DNA from: Heliocidaris tuberculata | Lineage: Eukaryota; Echinodermata; Echinoidea; Camarodonta; Echinometridae | Assembly (NCBI GenBank): GCA_025618425.1 | Contig: CM046833.1 | Coordinates: forward strand, 37,639,274-37,703,273 | Length of the DNA stretch: 64,000 bases | Direction of reading: 5' to 3' | In this document: in pieces, positions 19,501-28,872 of the stretch | Position numbering within the stretch: the first letter of the stretch is position 1 | Layout: each line of letters starts with the position of its first letter | Made by a program: the position numbers and the translations under genes | Notes under the pieces: model-generated | Seen by the model: the letters and a program-made list of their open reading frames with translations, nothing else | What the model was told of the DNA's origin: nothing | Database searches by the model: none

Positions 19501-22446
19501 GATTGTTTTATCTGATAGGGCTGGGTGGGGGCTTCCAAACTTCTACACAGAATTTTTGAAATTCATTAATTATGCAAATTTATGCAAATTTATTCAAAAT
19601 CGACGAAAAATGCTACTTGTCCTCTATTTCACATCGGATTTTGATTCCGATTGTTTTATCTGATAGGGCTGGGTGGGGGCTTCCAAACTTCTACACAGAA
19701 TTTTGAAATTCATTAATTATGCAAATTTATGCAAATTTATTCAAAATTGACGAAAAATGCTACTTTTCCTCTATTTCACATCGGATTTTGATTCCGATTG
19801 TTTTATCTGATAGGGCTGGGTGGGGGCTTCCAAACTTCTACACAGAATTTTGAAAATCATTAATTATGCAAATTTATGCAAATTTATTCAAAATTGACGA
19901 AAAATGCTACTTCTCTATTTCACATCGGATTTTGATTCCGATTGTTTTATCTGATAGGGCTGGGTGGGGACTTTCAAACTTCTACACAGAATTTTGAAAT
20001 TCATTAATTATGCAAATTTATGCAAATTTATTCAAAATTGACGAAAAATGCTACTTCTCTATTTCACATCGGATTTTGATTCCGATTGTTTTATCTGATA
20101 GGGCTGGGTGGGGGCTTCCAAACTTCTACACAGAATTTTGAAATTCATTAATTATGCAAATTTATGCAAATTTATTCAAAATTGACGAAAAATGCTACTT
20201 CTCCTCTATTTCACATCGGATTTTGATTCCGATTGTTTTATCTGATAGGGCTGGGTGGGGACTTTCAAACTTCTACACAGAATTTTGAAATTCATTAATT
20301 ATGCAAATTTATGCAAATTTATTCAAAATTGACGAAAAATGCTACTTCTCTATTTCACATCGGATTTTGATTCCGATTGTTTTATCTGATAGGGCTGGGT
20401 GGGGACTTTCAAACTTCTACACAGAATTTTGAAATTCATTAATTATGCAAATTTATGCAAATTTATTCAAAATTGACGAAAAATGCTACTTCTCTATTTC
20501 ACATCGGATTTTGATTCCGATTGTTTTATCTGATAGGGCTGGGTGGGGGCTTCCAAACTTCTACACAGAATTTTGAAAATCATTAATTATGCAAATTTAT
20601 GCAAATTTATTCAAAATTGACGAAAAATGCTACTTCTCTATTTCACATCGGATTTTGATTCCGATTGTTTTATCTGATAGGGCTGGGTGGGGACTTTCAA
20701 ACTTCTACACAGAATTTTGAAATTCATTAATTATGCAAATTTATGCAAATTTATTCAAAATCGACGAAAAATGCTACTTCCCTTAAATCCGATTCCGATT
20801 GTTTTATCTGATAGGGCTGGGTGGGGGCTTCCAAACTTCTACACAGAATTTTGAAATTCATTAATTATGCAAATTTATGCAAATTTATTCAAAATTGACG
20901 AAAAATGCTACTTCTCCTCTATTTCACATCGGATTTTGATTCCGATTGTTTTATCTGATAGGGCTGGGTGGGGGCTTCCAAACTTCTACACAGAATTTTG
21001 AAATTCATTAATTATGCAAATTTACGCAAATTTATTCAAAATTGACGAAAAATGCTACTTTTCCTCTATTTCACATCGGATTTTGATTCCGATTGTTTTA
21101 TCTGATAGGGCTGGGTGGGGGCTTCCAAACTTCTACACAGAATTTTGAAATTCATTAATTATGCAAATTTATGCAAATTTATTCAAAATTGACGAAAAAT
21201 GCTACTTCTCTATTTCACATCGGATTTTGATTCCGATTGTTTTATCTGATAGGGCTGGGTGGGGGCTTCCAAACTTCTACACAGAATTTTGAAATTCATT
21301 ATTCATGCAAATTTATGCAAATTCATTCAAAATCGCTGAAGGTTCATAATGTTTTCATGTTTTATATTTCAGTTGTATACATGCATTGTTGGTATTCTCT
21401 TCTTTTGCATGCCGTAACATTATTATTTTATTCACTAAAGTTTTTCACTGAAGTTTTAAGGTTCAGGCTAGTTAATTTCCACAGATCTGCACTATCGGCG
21501 GGGACATTTATTACGCATTGCGTAATATACTCATTCACTTGTTTTGATGGTCCCAAGGACCTCGTTATACTGAGTTTCTACTGTACTATTGTTTTTGTAG
21601 AAGAAGTTTTCTACAGAAGAAGTTAAATTTCCTTGGTCCAAAGGAGCTTGTCACATAATTTGTACACATATAACATGACTTTACTGTACATGTACCCCAT
21701 TTCATGTTCAAATTTGTCTATAGGCACTGTTTTGATTTTGTGCAAATGCTCAGACTTTCTTTACATTTTGATGGGCCTAGTTACTCTTTTTGACCCACTT
21801 GCAGCTGATTTCCTCTCCACTTACCTGCATTTCCAAATAGTTAAATCTCAAGTTATGTGTGATTTTTAAAAATGTATTTTATATTCAGATATTGATATGA
21901 AAAGAATCAATGAACTAAGATGTTATGGCTTGCTTGCTTGCTTTTGTAGTGTTGAAATAAGCAAAAGTATAGTGTCACAAAGTTTTATGAAATTTTTCAT
22001 TTTTCAATGCTCATTCCATGTATTGTAAATGGTATTTAAAAATCTTTTTGTGTCTCATTTTTTCCCACTTAAATTTACATTTCTCTCAATATGCTGTTGT
22101 AAAATACTATTGTCAGGTATATTTATGTCAAACACATGTACATGTATGATGTATACCTAATGACTTCTTTTCCCTATCCCTCTCAAATTCTCAGTCTGTC
22201 ACTAAAAAGCGCATGCAGCTGAGATCTGAACCCATGATGGCATTTGGCCTCGCATGCGGGGTCCTCGCCGTGGCAACCGTTCTCGTCATCGCGGTCCTCA
22301 TCGTCAGGAGGAAGACACGACGGACGCCCGTCAACAGTGGATTCACGGAGATCGACCCCAACCTGACCGTCGAACAGAGGCATATCGTGGCCATGCAGCA
22401 AAACGGATATGAAAACCCGACATATAAGTACTTTGATATGCAGTAG
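13415..22446 (+). CDS. Amyloid precursor protein (APP/APPL) family gene, 10 exons, 5' end missing
   Basis: Joining 13415-13541, 14260-14360, 14943-15207, 15613-15815, 16346-16537, 16960-17188, 17574-17758, 18243-18480, 18890-19071 and 22195-22446 gives one open frame of 657 residues plus stop, with GT-AG junctions and matching phases. Domain order: end of the E1 growth-factor-like part, copper-binding-like E1 subdomain with all eight expected Cys, Glu-rich acidic region, helical E2, Pro/Thr linker, single transmembrane helix (AFGLACGVLAVATVL...), and a cytoplasmic tail with QNGYENPTYKYF. APP proteins are type I membrane proteins cut by secretases. The YENPTY tail binds PTB adaptors and controls endocytosis. 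There is no Kunitz exon between the acidic region and E2, and no recognisable amyloid-beta sequence, as in other invertebrate homologues. The signal peptide and first part of E1 are not in view. Confidence 0.95.
13542..13600 (+). repeat. AAT/AAC microsatellite abutting an APP donor
   Basis: An imperfect ATAATAATAAC tract starts inside the donor consensus (G|GTAATAATAAT). Length change here would alter donor positions +3 onward very little, because each unit keeps the TAAT order. Confidence 0.9.
13601..14259 (+). other. APP intron, purine-rich
   Basis: Intron between the first two visible exons. Its centre (13755-14090) is strongly A/G-rich on the plus strand. No gene or transposon is recognised. 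Confidence 0.7.
14260..14360 (+). CDS. APP exon: E1 copper-binding-like subdomain, middle
   Basis: 101 nt, completing the split Ala codon to give CLAGPFESDALMVYNVCKFY, then a second Cys (TCREPDYWKG), ending in phase 0 before GTATGT. It matches vertebrate CLVGEFVSDALLV..KCKF. The segment that carries His ligands in human APP (H147, H149, H151 in CETHLHWH) here reads CREPDYWK, with no His, so copper binding by the human mode is unlikely. Confidence 0.93.
14695..14815. repeat. Degenerate telomere-like CCTAA tract in APP intron
   Basis: Repeated CCTAA / CCTAACCCT-like words (ATACCTAATCC, TCCCTAACCCTATT, GTAACCCTGACCC, GTCTAACCCTAG) lie before the exon at 14943. A short opposite-strand tract (TTAGGTTAGG, GTTTAGGGTTTGGG) is at 16802-16832 in the same gene. 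These look like old interstitial telomeric repeats. Confidence 0.6.
14943..15207 (+). CDS. APP exon: end of E1 and acidic region
   Basis: 265 nt, starting in phase 0 (VAEEDC) and ending one base into a Val codon. It contains GMLLPCQTDKFKGVEYTCCPP, which aligns with the strongly conserved GMLLPC.IDKFRGVEFVCCPL end of E1, then about 30 residues dominated by Glu with Ala (EEEETEVEEEEEEAEAEA-like), the APP acidic linker. The human Tyr168 ligand position is Thr here, while the Met two residues later is kept. The exon is GC-rich compared with the surrounding introns. Confidence 0.93.
15613..15815 (+). CDS. APP exon: start of E2 helical domain
   Basis: 203 nt, phase 1 in and phase 0 out, ending CCAGAG|GTAAGG. 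It encodes VAKPQITSNILDDPYF and then the first E2 helices (NRLSANQKAKMARVMQQW), which align with vertebrate RLEAKHRERMSQVMREW. The His of AKHRER (H313 in human numbering, as I recall) is Gln. The donor begins a six-unit tandem repeat in the following intron (15812-16145). Confidence 0.93.
15812..16145 (+). repeat. Tandem repeat grown from an APP splice donor
   Basis: About six units of 54-59 bp start at 15812, 15868, 15922, 15979, 16036 and 16091. The first unit contains the real donor (CAGAG|GTAAGGTGTTAAAAG). Later units read AGATAAGGTAT, AGAGTTAAGATG, AGAGATAAGGTAT, AGAATAAAGGTG and AGAGAGTGAAGG. All share a following GGTTTGGTGTTAATA-like segment. None of the five downstream copies keeps GT at the donor position. 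Confidence 0.8.
16346..16537 (+). CDS. APP exon: E2 helices, central coiled coil
   Basis: 192 nt, phase 0 at both ends, so it could be skipped without shifting frame. It encodes a charged helical stretch (AAEKMRKEMTQRFEQ, then ELREAHQVHIAVSLREK) matching vertebrate VIQHFQEKVESLEQ...LVETHMARVEAMLNDR. The His of EAHQ corresponds to human H382 of the E2 metal site. The acceptor is preceded by a strong pyrimidine tract. Confidence 0.93.
16960..17188 (+). CDS. APP exon: E2 C-terminal helices
   Basis: 229 nt, phase 0 in and phase 1 out (before GTAAGT). It encodes SKKILHSLRRYLHAIQKAR followed by QHYITHYKHLRKTDP, then LKSLDLEVAQSVDLLQNLP. It matches vertebrate [28 protein letters not shown]. The two His of the HxxxH pattern (human H432 and H436, as I recall) are present, as is the neighbouring QH. 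This is the best conserved extracellular segment in the window. Confidence 0.94.
17574..17758 (+). CDS. APP exon: acidic linker after E2
   Basis: 185 nt, phase 1 in and phase 0 out (GTG|GTGAGT). It encodes DALLDSTHDSPEDAALIR and then a Glu-rich linker. The start resembles the end of E2 (VDELLQ...SDDVL in vertebrates) and the rest is low-complexity acidic sequence without recognisable motifs. It is placed by frame continuity and position. Confidence 0.88.
18243..18480 (+). CDS. APP exon: Pro/Thr-rich juxtamembrane linker
   Basis: 238 nt, phase 0 in and phase 1 out (GCAG|GTAAGT). It begins EEFLEEDTEAPAVSK, then a Pro/Lys/Thr stretch with an imprecise internal repeat (KPSPAQT, KPSPIQT, KPRTS), likely extended and O-glycosylated. 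It ends AEKVQIVA. The last ~39 nt and the donor are copied 91 bp downstream (18540-18597) with the donor GT changed to TT. Confidence 0.88.
18540..18597 (+). repeat. Copy of APP exon end plus donor, donor mutated
   Basis: This segment repeats 18442-18507 with a 91-bp offset: the exon tail (AAGTACAGATTGTTGCAG is identical) and the following intron (TAAGTGGT). The donor GTAAGTGG has become TTAAGTGG, so only the first copy can splice. Confidence 0.85.
18890..19071 (+). CDS. APP exon: extracellular juxtamembrane region
   Basis: 182 nt, phase 1 in and phase 0 out (AAC|GTGAGT). It encodes VKPIDSYLDDELTGPIDTEV, then a Lys/Ala-rich segment, RVEKQRLVNRQDVNSVDN. It occupies the position where vertebrates carry the start of the amyloid-beta sequence but shows no clear similarity to it. 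The following intron is 3.1 kb and mostly transposon. Confidence 0.88.
19107..19200. mobile_element. Fragment related to the CAGTGGAAACTCAGTATAA MITE
   Basis: It begins ACAGTGGAACCTCATTATGG and stops just before the next complete element at 19202. Likely a diverged half copy. Confidence 0.5.
19337..21540 (+). mobile_element. Helentron-associated (HINE-like) non-autonomous element
   Basis: The left end has TGTCCCCGCCGA (19338-19349) followed by a small hairpin (CGAACAAAGTTCG) and a (CCGT)n microsatellite (about 19408-19440). Then come 13 tandem ~145-bp units. The right end has the inverted motif TCGGCGGGGACA at 21495-21506, not terminal but followed by a hairpin TATTACGCATTGCGTAATA (21509-21527) and ~13 nt more. 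Asymmetric inverted ends, 3' hairpin, microsatellite and internal tandem repeats are the described HINE/DINE-1 plan. The empty relative at 30530-30545 shows insertion in a T-rich target. No Rep or helicase gene is present. Confidence 0.8.
19480..21330 (+). repeat. 13-copy ~145-bp minisatellite inside the Helentron-like element
   Basis: Each unit contains GATTCCGATTGTTTTATCTG, GGGCTGGGTGGGG, CTTCTACACAGAATTTTGAA and ATTAATTATGCAAATTTATG. The first GATTCCGATTG is at about 19495 and the last at about 21229, average spacing 145 bp. Units are almost identical, implying recent expansion or homogenisation. Unit 10 has a short deletion (CCTTAAATCCGATTCC). Confidence 0.95.
22195..22446 (+). CDS. APP last exon: transmembrane helix and intracellular domain
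   Basis: 252 nt including the TAG stop, phase 0 in. Residues 1-15 are a basic stalk. Residues 16-37 form the membrane helix with one GxxxG (GLACG), then a stop-transfer RRKTRR. The tail reads TEIDPNLTVEQRHIVAMQQN followed by GYENPTYKYF. The QQNGYENPTYK core is the adaptor-binding motif shared by all APP family members. The human Thr668-Pro phosphosite aligns with Thr-Val (LTVEQRH), so the Thr remains but the proline-directed kinase context is lost. Helix and tail share one exon. Confidence 0.97.
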   Translation, partial: SVTKKRMQLRSEPMMAFGLACGVLAVATVLVIAVLIVRRKTRRTPVNSGFTEIDPNLTVEQRHIVAMQQNGYENPTYKYFDMQ

Positions 22447-22462
22447 CTCATGACAGAGAGTA

Positions 22463-22468
22463 AATAAA
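22463..22468 (+). terminator. Possible proximal poly(A) signal
   Basis: AATAAA lies 17 nt after the APP stop codon. If used, the 3' UTR would be very short. Better-looking candidates lie near 23760 and 27188. Confidence 0.3.
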
Positions 22469-25400
22469 ATGTGATTGCCCTTTATTGCTGAACTATGTAT
22501 TCCTGCACCTATGATTATTTAAACTGGAAAGGAGATCACCAAGCGTAGAAGTCGTATGATACTCTTGCCGAAGAACGGATACTCACTTATTACGTCGACT
22601 CACTTACAATTGGAGTACTCTTCTGTGTAGTACTACTGCTGCTATTTTTGCAGTAGTTATGTAAAGTGTGTATTATTACAACCAGGATCACAAAATGTAC
22701 CACATGTATTTGGTAAATTGCATACTCTCATTGGATAACCAAGTCATCATAAATAGCACGATATATTCCTTTATATTCTGAGTGCTTCATTTAGAAGTAC
22801 TGACTTGCTTTTTATTCCACCACATTAATATATATCAGCATTATCTATCAAAATATGCCTCTCTATGGCAACTTTCCCTCTGTTTAAAGAAAGAAGCAAA
22901 GCACTGCAATATTAATGTACAGTAAGATTCCTTATTTATTGAAATTAATCAGTATAACTTAAATTTTAAAATGCATTTTTCCAACACTCATTCCATTGTC
23001 TACAATCACAACAGACAAAACCTTCTAGTTGTACATGTTTCATGGGATAATCCATTACTATGATATGCATAACGAAAATATGATGATGAGGAATAGCTAT
23101 TAGATGTAGGTATACTATGACAAGCTGCTTAATGCAATTCCATACAGCTTTACAACTTGCAGCACACTTACTAAATGACTGTATTAAAGCTGAATTGGCT
23201 ACATAAGCTGAAATCTCCTTCTGAATAATGTATACATAAGCTCATGAAAAGTGTAACATATGTGTAGTATATGACGTGTGAGGATCATACTCAACTCATT
23301 AACATATTGAAATTGTTTATTCCGCATCCTAATCAAGTCTTGTGACTCGATCATCTCGTGAAGATGGAAAAAGACATTTGACATGAATATGCGAGCTAGA
23401 CTTGCAATCTTTCGTATTAAAAACACTAACGTGCATTTGACATGAGTATTTCAGGTTTGGATGATGAGTAGAATTTGCCATGATATAGCAATTCAGGACT
23501 TCGCCCCTGCTGAGAATAAAAAAGCGTTGCAATCAGGAATGGTTTGGCTGGTAATGCATTTGTATATGTATTCCATATCAATGGCAAAAGTGAATTATTA
23601 TATCGAAGGGAGGATGAATAATTGCAACTAGGTTTTGAAAGCTTGAAATACTCTTCATAGAATAAAACTGTAGCCACTCTGTCGCAAAAGAAATCAATCG
23701 CCGTGAAGTCTAGAAATAATACTTGACCTATTTCTTTATGTCAGATACATGTACTTGTAAAATAAAAGTGAGAAATTCTTTGATCTTTGTGTGATATAAT
23801 CATGATGTCTATAATATTAACTTAACAAAGAAAAAAAAAGAATTATTGTAAATCTTTTTCACCAAGTAGTGGACTAGTAACGTGTGACATAGTTCATTGT
23901 TGTACAAAATTTAGCCAACTTTTGAATGTCTTGTCAAAAATAATACATTTTATGTGAGCTAAATGGCTGTAGATATTCTGCTATATGTAGATCCATATTA
24001 AAGTAAAACTAGATAAAAATAACAGTAGAAAAAGTAAAGATTGTGAATTGTAGTATATATGGACGTGCCCTTTATGACTTTCATGTTGTCATAGCAACAA
24101 TGCCCTGTATTTAGTTGTTCCTTGAAAACATTTGTTTTTGTAGTCATTGGGTGATAAGTCTTAATTTACACAGGCATTTGTCTTGGTTGCACTAGTAGTT
24201 GTAGTACAATAAGTATTAAGACCAAATGCCAACTAGATTGATGATTCATAAGATCGTAAATTTCCTTGGACCTTCTAACAACCATTTGGAAGGTTAGGTA
24301 ACCAAAAGTTCACAATACTCACTTCCTTGACCTAGAGGACCTTTGGCCAACTGCGTTGCACCTCAAAGAAAACGGGGTTGCGGACAAATTCATTTGAAAA
24401 TGCATTCGATGCTGTTGTAAATATTGAATATAAATTATAAAAAGCACTTGCTGTAATGTCATCAGTGTGGTATATAGCTTGCTAATATAGCTCTTCGCTA
24501 GTATATAATCTCATTGCGTGAGTGTCTTGTGAAATAGCAATGAATATACCATTGTCTCATTAGTATTCATATTATTCAAATGAGTGCTGTACAAAGGTCA
24601 ATTCAATGTATACTATGTGTGCTTTATGAATATTCATATATTGATATTCCCTGATGAGGATAGAGAAGCAGTGAGAAGTGAAGTTGATTTTTAGTTCGGG
24701 GAGGGCGGGGGGTGTCTCTTTGAAAACTGATGGTGATTTTTCATATAATCATCTGCTATTGGGAATTATTTGGGAATATGTTCAAAGTGTCAATACATAT
24801 TCCTGGGAAATCAAAAGAAGTAAATTTTGGGTTTTAGGACTCAAAAAAATAGATAACGTTATGATTTTTACATGTTCACAGGAAATTGGGTATTTTCCTC
24901 AAATTTTGTTGACAACAAAACAAGGGGTTAAATTAGGAACTTTGAAGACTAGGAATGCTTCTCCTTACTTTCTGTTCATATGAAACAGTACTTTTTGTGA
25001 CCATTACTTATTATTATGTAAGAAAAAATAACTTATTGTATTTTTCATCCGGTTTAAATCATGTATTAGTGTAACTGAGTTTTGAAAATATGCTAAATCT
25101 TGTCGTTTGACTATGTAGTCTAGAAGTGTTTAAACAATACACTGTTTACTGATGAGTTTTCCATACACAACTACTCTGTGTAATACGTCATAATTGAGAA
25201 ATATCTTTTTTCAGTGTTTGTATGACAGTATCAGTGTAGTATAGCAAATTGTGTTTGAAAGCATTGTGTTCTAAACTCCGTTGCGTGTGGAGCACCCTTT
25301 GTGGATAATGTTTTCACCGATGAACCAGAGGTAACGTTTTTGTTTTCTTTACAATGTCACTTGTTGAGAATTTCACTTCTCAACGTAAACAAACGCAGTA

Positions 25401-25961
25401 GTCGTGAATGCTGGTTTGCTACTATAATACTTGTATTCGTTTCCCTAGCAGCATTTCATGGAGTCATTGTTGATTTTTGTTGTTTTGAGAAGCAAAATCA
25501 GGTATTTTTTAAGTGCTAATATTTTAAACCAGCATTACATGCATATTTCTATGTGGCTGTTTTTAGGACATGAGCTGAATTTCTGAGTGGTTCTTTGCCT
25601 GTTATGTGTTTTTATTTGTTGTATATAAGAAGCTTAAAAGTAATATTCCTGTAAGAGTAATATGTAAATGTATTTGTTGTATTCTGTTTTGCCAAAAATG
25701 TTGTATACTTTAGTAGTACTTTAACCATCTTGTATTCTTGGGCTTGTATGCACAAAGGGGGCTTATGTATTGTAAAGGTAAGCAGTCTGGAGATTTGTTC
25801 CAGATATGGGATGTGAATTGGATGTCAGATTTGAGTAAACCACAGAGGTTAGATTAATAATTCAAGTTATATCATTTAATGAATTGCGAGTCAAGCATTG
25901 CACGCTAAATGCAATTTTGTGACATTACAGTGTATGTTTGTCAAATCTGACATATCTTTGC

Positions 25962-26078
25962 CCTGTCTTTTAAAGAGTTGCGATTGCTTCGAATTGTCAA
26001 AACTAATCGCAACTGGGTTCTTCAGAGATGTGAGTTTTGAAAGATTCACTTCAGTTACAACTCTTTATAAGACAGGGT
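25962..26078. mobile_element. Small MITE with GTCTTxTAAAGAGTTG ends
   Basis: The ends CCTGTCTTTTAAAGAGTTGC and CAACTCTTTATAAGACAGGG are inverted. A left-end relative is at about 32402-32440 (CCCGTCTTATAAAGAGTTGC). Confidence 0.7.
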
Positions 26079-27760
26079 CCTGCTGTTCAAATGAATATAA
26101 ACCTCCTTTGTGCAAACTTGCCATTCTTTCTTGTTTTTGTTTATGGATAAGGGGACATAGGAAGAAGGTAGACTTTTCAAATTGTAAGGAAAATTCATTC
26201 GAACTGGAAAATTTTGAGGGTTAATATATCTTTAAGACACCAATTTTATGTGTGTGTTTTTTTCTGACCGTTTTTAAGTGAATTAAGGGAAATGTCCTGT
26301 ATTTCAAGTAATATTTAAGCTGTTATAACATCCAGTGTTGGGTTATAGTTCATTTTCAAGGATTAATCTTGATTACTTCTTGACTTTCGATATTTGGGGT
26401 AGTTATGAAATGGTGGTTGTAAACTGTAAAGTTGGGCATGTCATCTTGGATTTTCTTTTCTTCTCAAGACTGAAATACCACTACCTTTTGAAGAAAGGAC
26501 TTGGACTTTGGGGTACATAAAAAAGAAATCCAGTAAGTGAAAGAAAAAGAAATCCTTCACTTGGACCAATAGGTTTTGGGATGTAAAGTGGGACAGAGAG
26601 GTCATTGTGAGAATTCTTGGTTTAGGGATCAATTTTAAAGCTCTGTAAAGAGGATGAAATGCACTGATATTTTAGACAAATCTAAGTCTCAAAGATATAT
26701 TTAGGGGTGATATTTTGACACAGAAACTCTTTTGAGTTAAGAAATTTGAGGTTGTAGTTTCCAAGATGGATTTCACTGAAAAACTATTCATGGTGATGCC
26801 CTAGTGGCATTGCTAGAGGGAGGGAGGAGAGGGAGGGAGGAGGGGGGGGGGGGGGAGGGGGGTAAAGTTACAGCATTAGTGACATGTTCTATGTTCATGA
26901 TTCAATGCAATAGAGCAGAAAAGTCTCCTGGCTTTTGAAGAGGAAAGTCCTGTATCACAAAAGATGGTGAAAATGTTATGTGAATTATTTACTGCTTTAT
27001 GTATTCAATCCTGTCTGAACCCGCAATGAAAGAAGAAAAAATATGCTTCAGTATTTACACTGTATGATCTAGCTGTTATATGAGTTCATTCTGTGTAATA
27101 ATGCATTGTCCAGAGCTGCGTATTCAACATATTTTGTATCATTTTTTTCTCCTTAAAGGCGGTCTTGCCTTGAAAAAAAAGTGGAAAATTAAAAAAAGTT
27201 TTCATTGTGTTTGTCTTCAGTATTGCTGATCTCTATTTTGTGTCATTATTTTGTGGTCAGAGTTTGCTTGTATGTTATGTCATTAATAAATAGGAGGAAA
27301 AAGTGAAACTTTTAAACGAAAAATCAGTGTACAAATATTCTCAACTGGCATAGCCTAAAATATTCATTATACTTGGGGGTGGGGTTGAAAATCGTTACAT
27401 AGCTTCAAATGAACGACTACACATATACACATATGTACACGTATAATTGAACATTCATGTCTAGAATATTCTGATCAGGATCAAAGAGGTTACCCCCCCC
27501 CCCAAAAAAAAAAAAAAAAAAAATCTCATTTAGCTTATGACCTGATAAACTGTAGGCCTTTGCATATACATGGAGGGCTACTTTAGGTTGTTCTTGGGCA
27601 TCACCCATTAATTTGAATAGCCTATAAGGCATACAATACTCTCATATATCTTTAAAACCCTTCTCAATTGCACTTCGGCCTACATGTACATGCACCTCCT
27701 CTAATAAACCCATTCACTTATGTACTTATGCATGTTTTTTTTCAGAACCCCTTGTGATAC

Positions 27761-28140
27761 CTAACCCCCTGTTCAGACAGAAAACGTTTATACCGAAACT
27801 TGATAAGGAAACTTATAAAATTTTCATCATATAGCCTACGGACCGTTCAGACACATATCTCGACCGATTAGAAAAAAACATCGTATAGATGTGCAGTTTT
27901 CCACTGCGCATGTTGTTATGGTCGCTGCTAGCCCCCTCATCCATGGAAATGAGAGGTAAGGTCACCTTTCGTGCACTCTCACCTTAAGCCCCGCCCAGTT
28001 ATACCGTTCTATGGTCGCCATACGTTCAGACACACACACAAAGGTGATGTGTTATCGAGTTCTAGTTCGAAACGATGCTCTCACCCTAGTTTTGTTATAC
28101 AATGTTTCGTTATACGACGTTTTGTTAGTCAGCGTTCAGA
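27761..28140. other. Anonymous sequence with repeated GTTCAGACA words
   Basis: GTTCAGACA occurs near 27772, 27846, 28024 and 28134, suggesting a decayed tandem or inverted repeat. No gene recognised. Confidence 0.4.
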
Positions 28141-28159
28141 CACTTAAATATGTCAGACA

Positions 28160-28425
28160 ACATAAGCATGATTAGAGACTTTGTCAAAAAATGGTCAATT
28201 CAATAAAAAATGATTTTGAATCTCTCAATATGTTGCCAATTTAAGGTTTTAAAAGCTTATTCTTTTAAAAATTCCTGGCATCAAACACAATATGATCATG
28301 CAACAAAAATGGAGTGTGCGCAGAAATGTTTGCTCTTTCTACTCATGCATCTGGTATGATTTTCAGAGCTCTGAATCAAAAGTAATTGAGCCAAACCTCA
28401 AAATGTGGTCACTTGTCTCAGTGGG
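28160..28425. mobile_element. Truncated copy of the TTAA MITE
   Basis: It shares TTGCCAATTTAAGG, AATTCCTGGCATCAAACACA, TCTTTCTACTCATGCATCTG and CAAAATGTGGTCACTTGTCTC with the full copies at 29604, 30633, 37346, 44391 and 49376. The left end is missing. Confidence 0.75.
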
Positions 28426-28633
28426 GTTGATATCTAATAAGCCGTTTTCGTAATGTATTAAAATTTATACAGGTTTGCATAGTGACAAACTATTACATTC
28501 ACCTGTAAAAAGCTATTCTTTTTCAATACATAATTAGTAAACAGGTCTATTACTTTTTCTGGACAGTAGCTTGACCTATTTATATCTTAATTTATGCCTG
28601 TTTATCTCCAGAACCAATGGTTATGAGCTTTTC

Positions 28634-28872
28634 AATAGACCGGTTTACTAAGTTATTCAAATTTATGGATGTAAGTTCTTTCCGGAGGACCTAGTGACCA
28701 GGTATTCCACCAACCTGTTATTAATAAATGGACTACAATACTAGGAATCCAGTTTGCATACATTACTTGTTGCTATGTCGGGCAAGCATCGGGCAAGCTT
28801 TCAGATTGTCAAGAACAACCTTTGTTTAAAAAGCATGCATAAAATTTGAATATGTTAGTAAACCGGCCTATT
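28634..28872. mobile_element. TA-type MITE with GACCGGTTTACTAA ends
   Basis: Inverted ends AATAGACCGGTTTACTAA and TTAGTAAACCGGCCTATT. It is the same family as 43525-43741, and a weaker end (ATTAGTAAACAGGTCTATTA) lies near 28530. Confidence 0.8.

Larger units (their letters stand above)
19202..21583. mobile_element. TA-flanked MITE (outer), split by a Helentron-like insertion
   Basis: Ends are CAGTGGAAACTCAGTATAA and TTATACTGAGTTTCTACTG, between TA dinucleotides. The uninterrupted relative at 30403-30580 matches both halves, so 19337-21540 was inserted later. Size and TA target fit a Tc1/mariner-type non-autonomous element. Confidence 0.85.
22447..27760 (+). other. Probable APP 3' UTR and downstream flank
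   Basis: No gene is recognised here. The stretch is AT-rich and, unlike its surroundings, nearly free of transposon copies (one small MITE at 25962-26078), which fits a long 3' UTR. Candidate poly(A) signals are AATAAA at 22463 (weak downstream context), AATAAA near 23760 followed by a TGTG-rich stretch, and ATTAAA at 27188 followed by a GT-rich stretch. Which one is used cannot be decided here. A G-rich block lies at 26817-26866. Confidence 0.45.

Noticed and set aside
19337..21626. Possible CRISPR array or coding repeat protein in the 145-bp tandem units
   Set aside because: The genome is eukaryotic, units are contiguous without spacers, and frames are short. The structure fits a transposon-internal satellite.
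18890..22300. Amyloid-beta-like peptide
   Set aside because: The juxtamembrane residues and outer half of the membrane helix show no convincing similarity. Only the GxxxG and the position agree.
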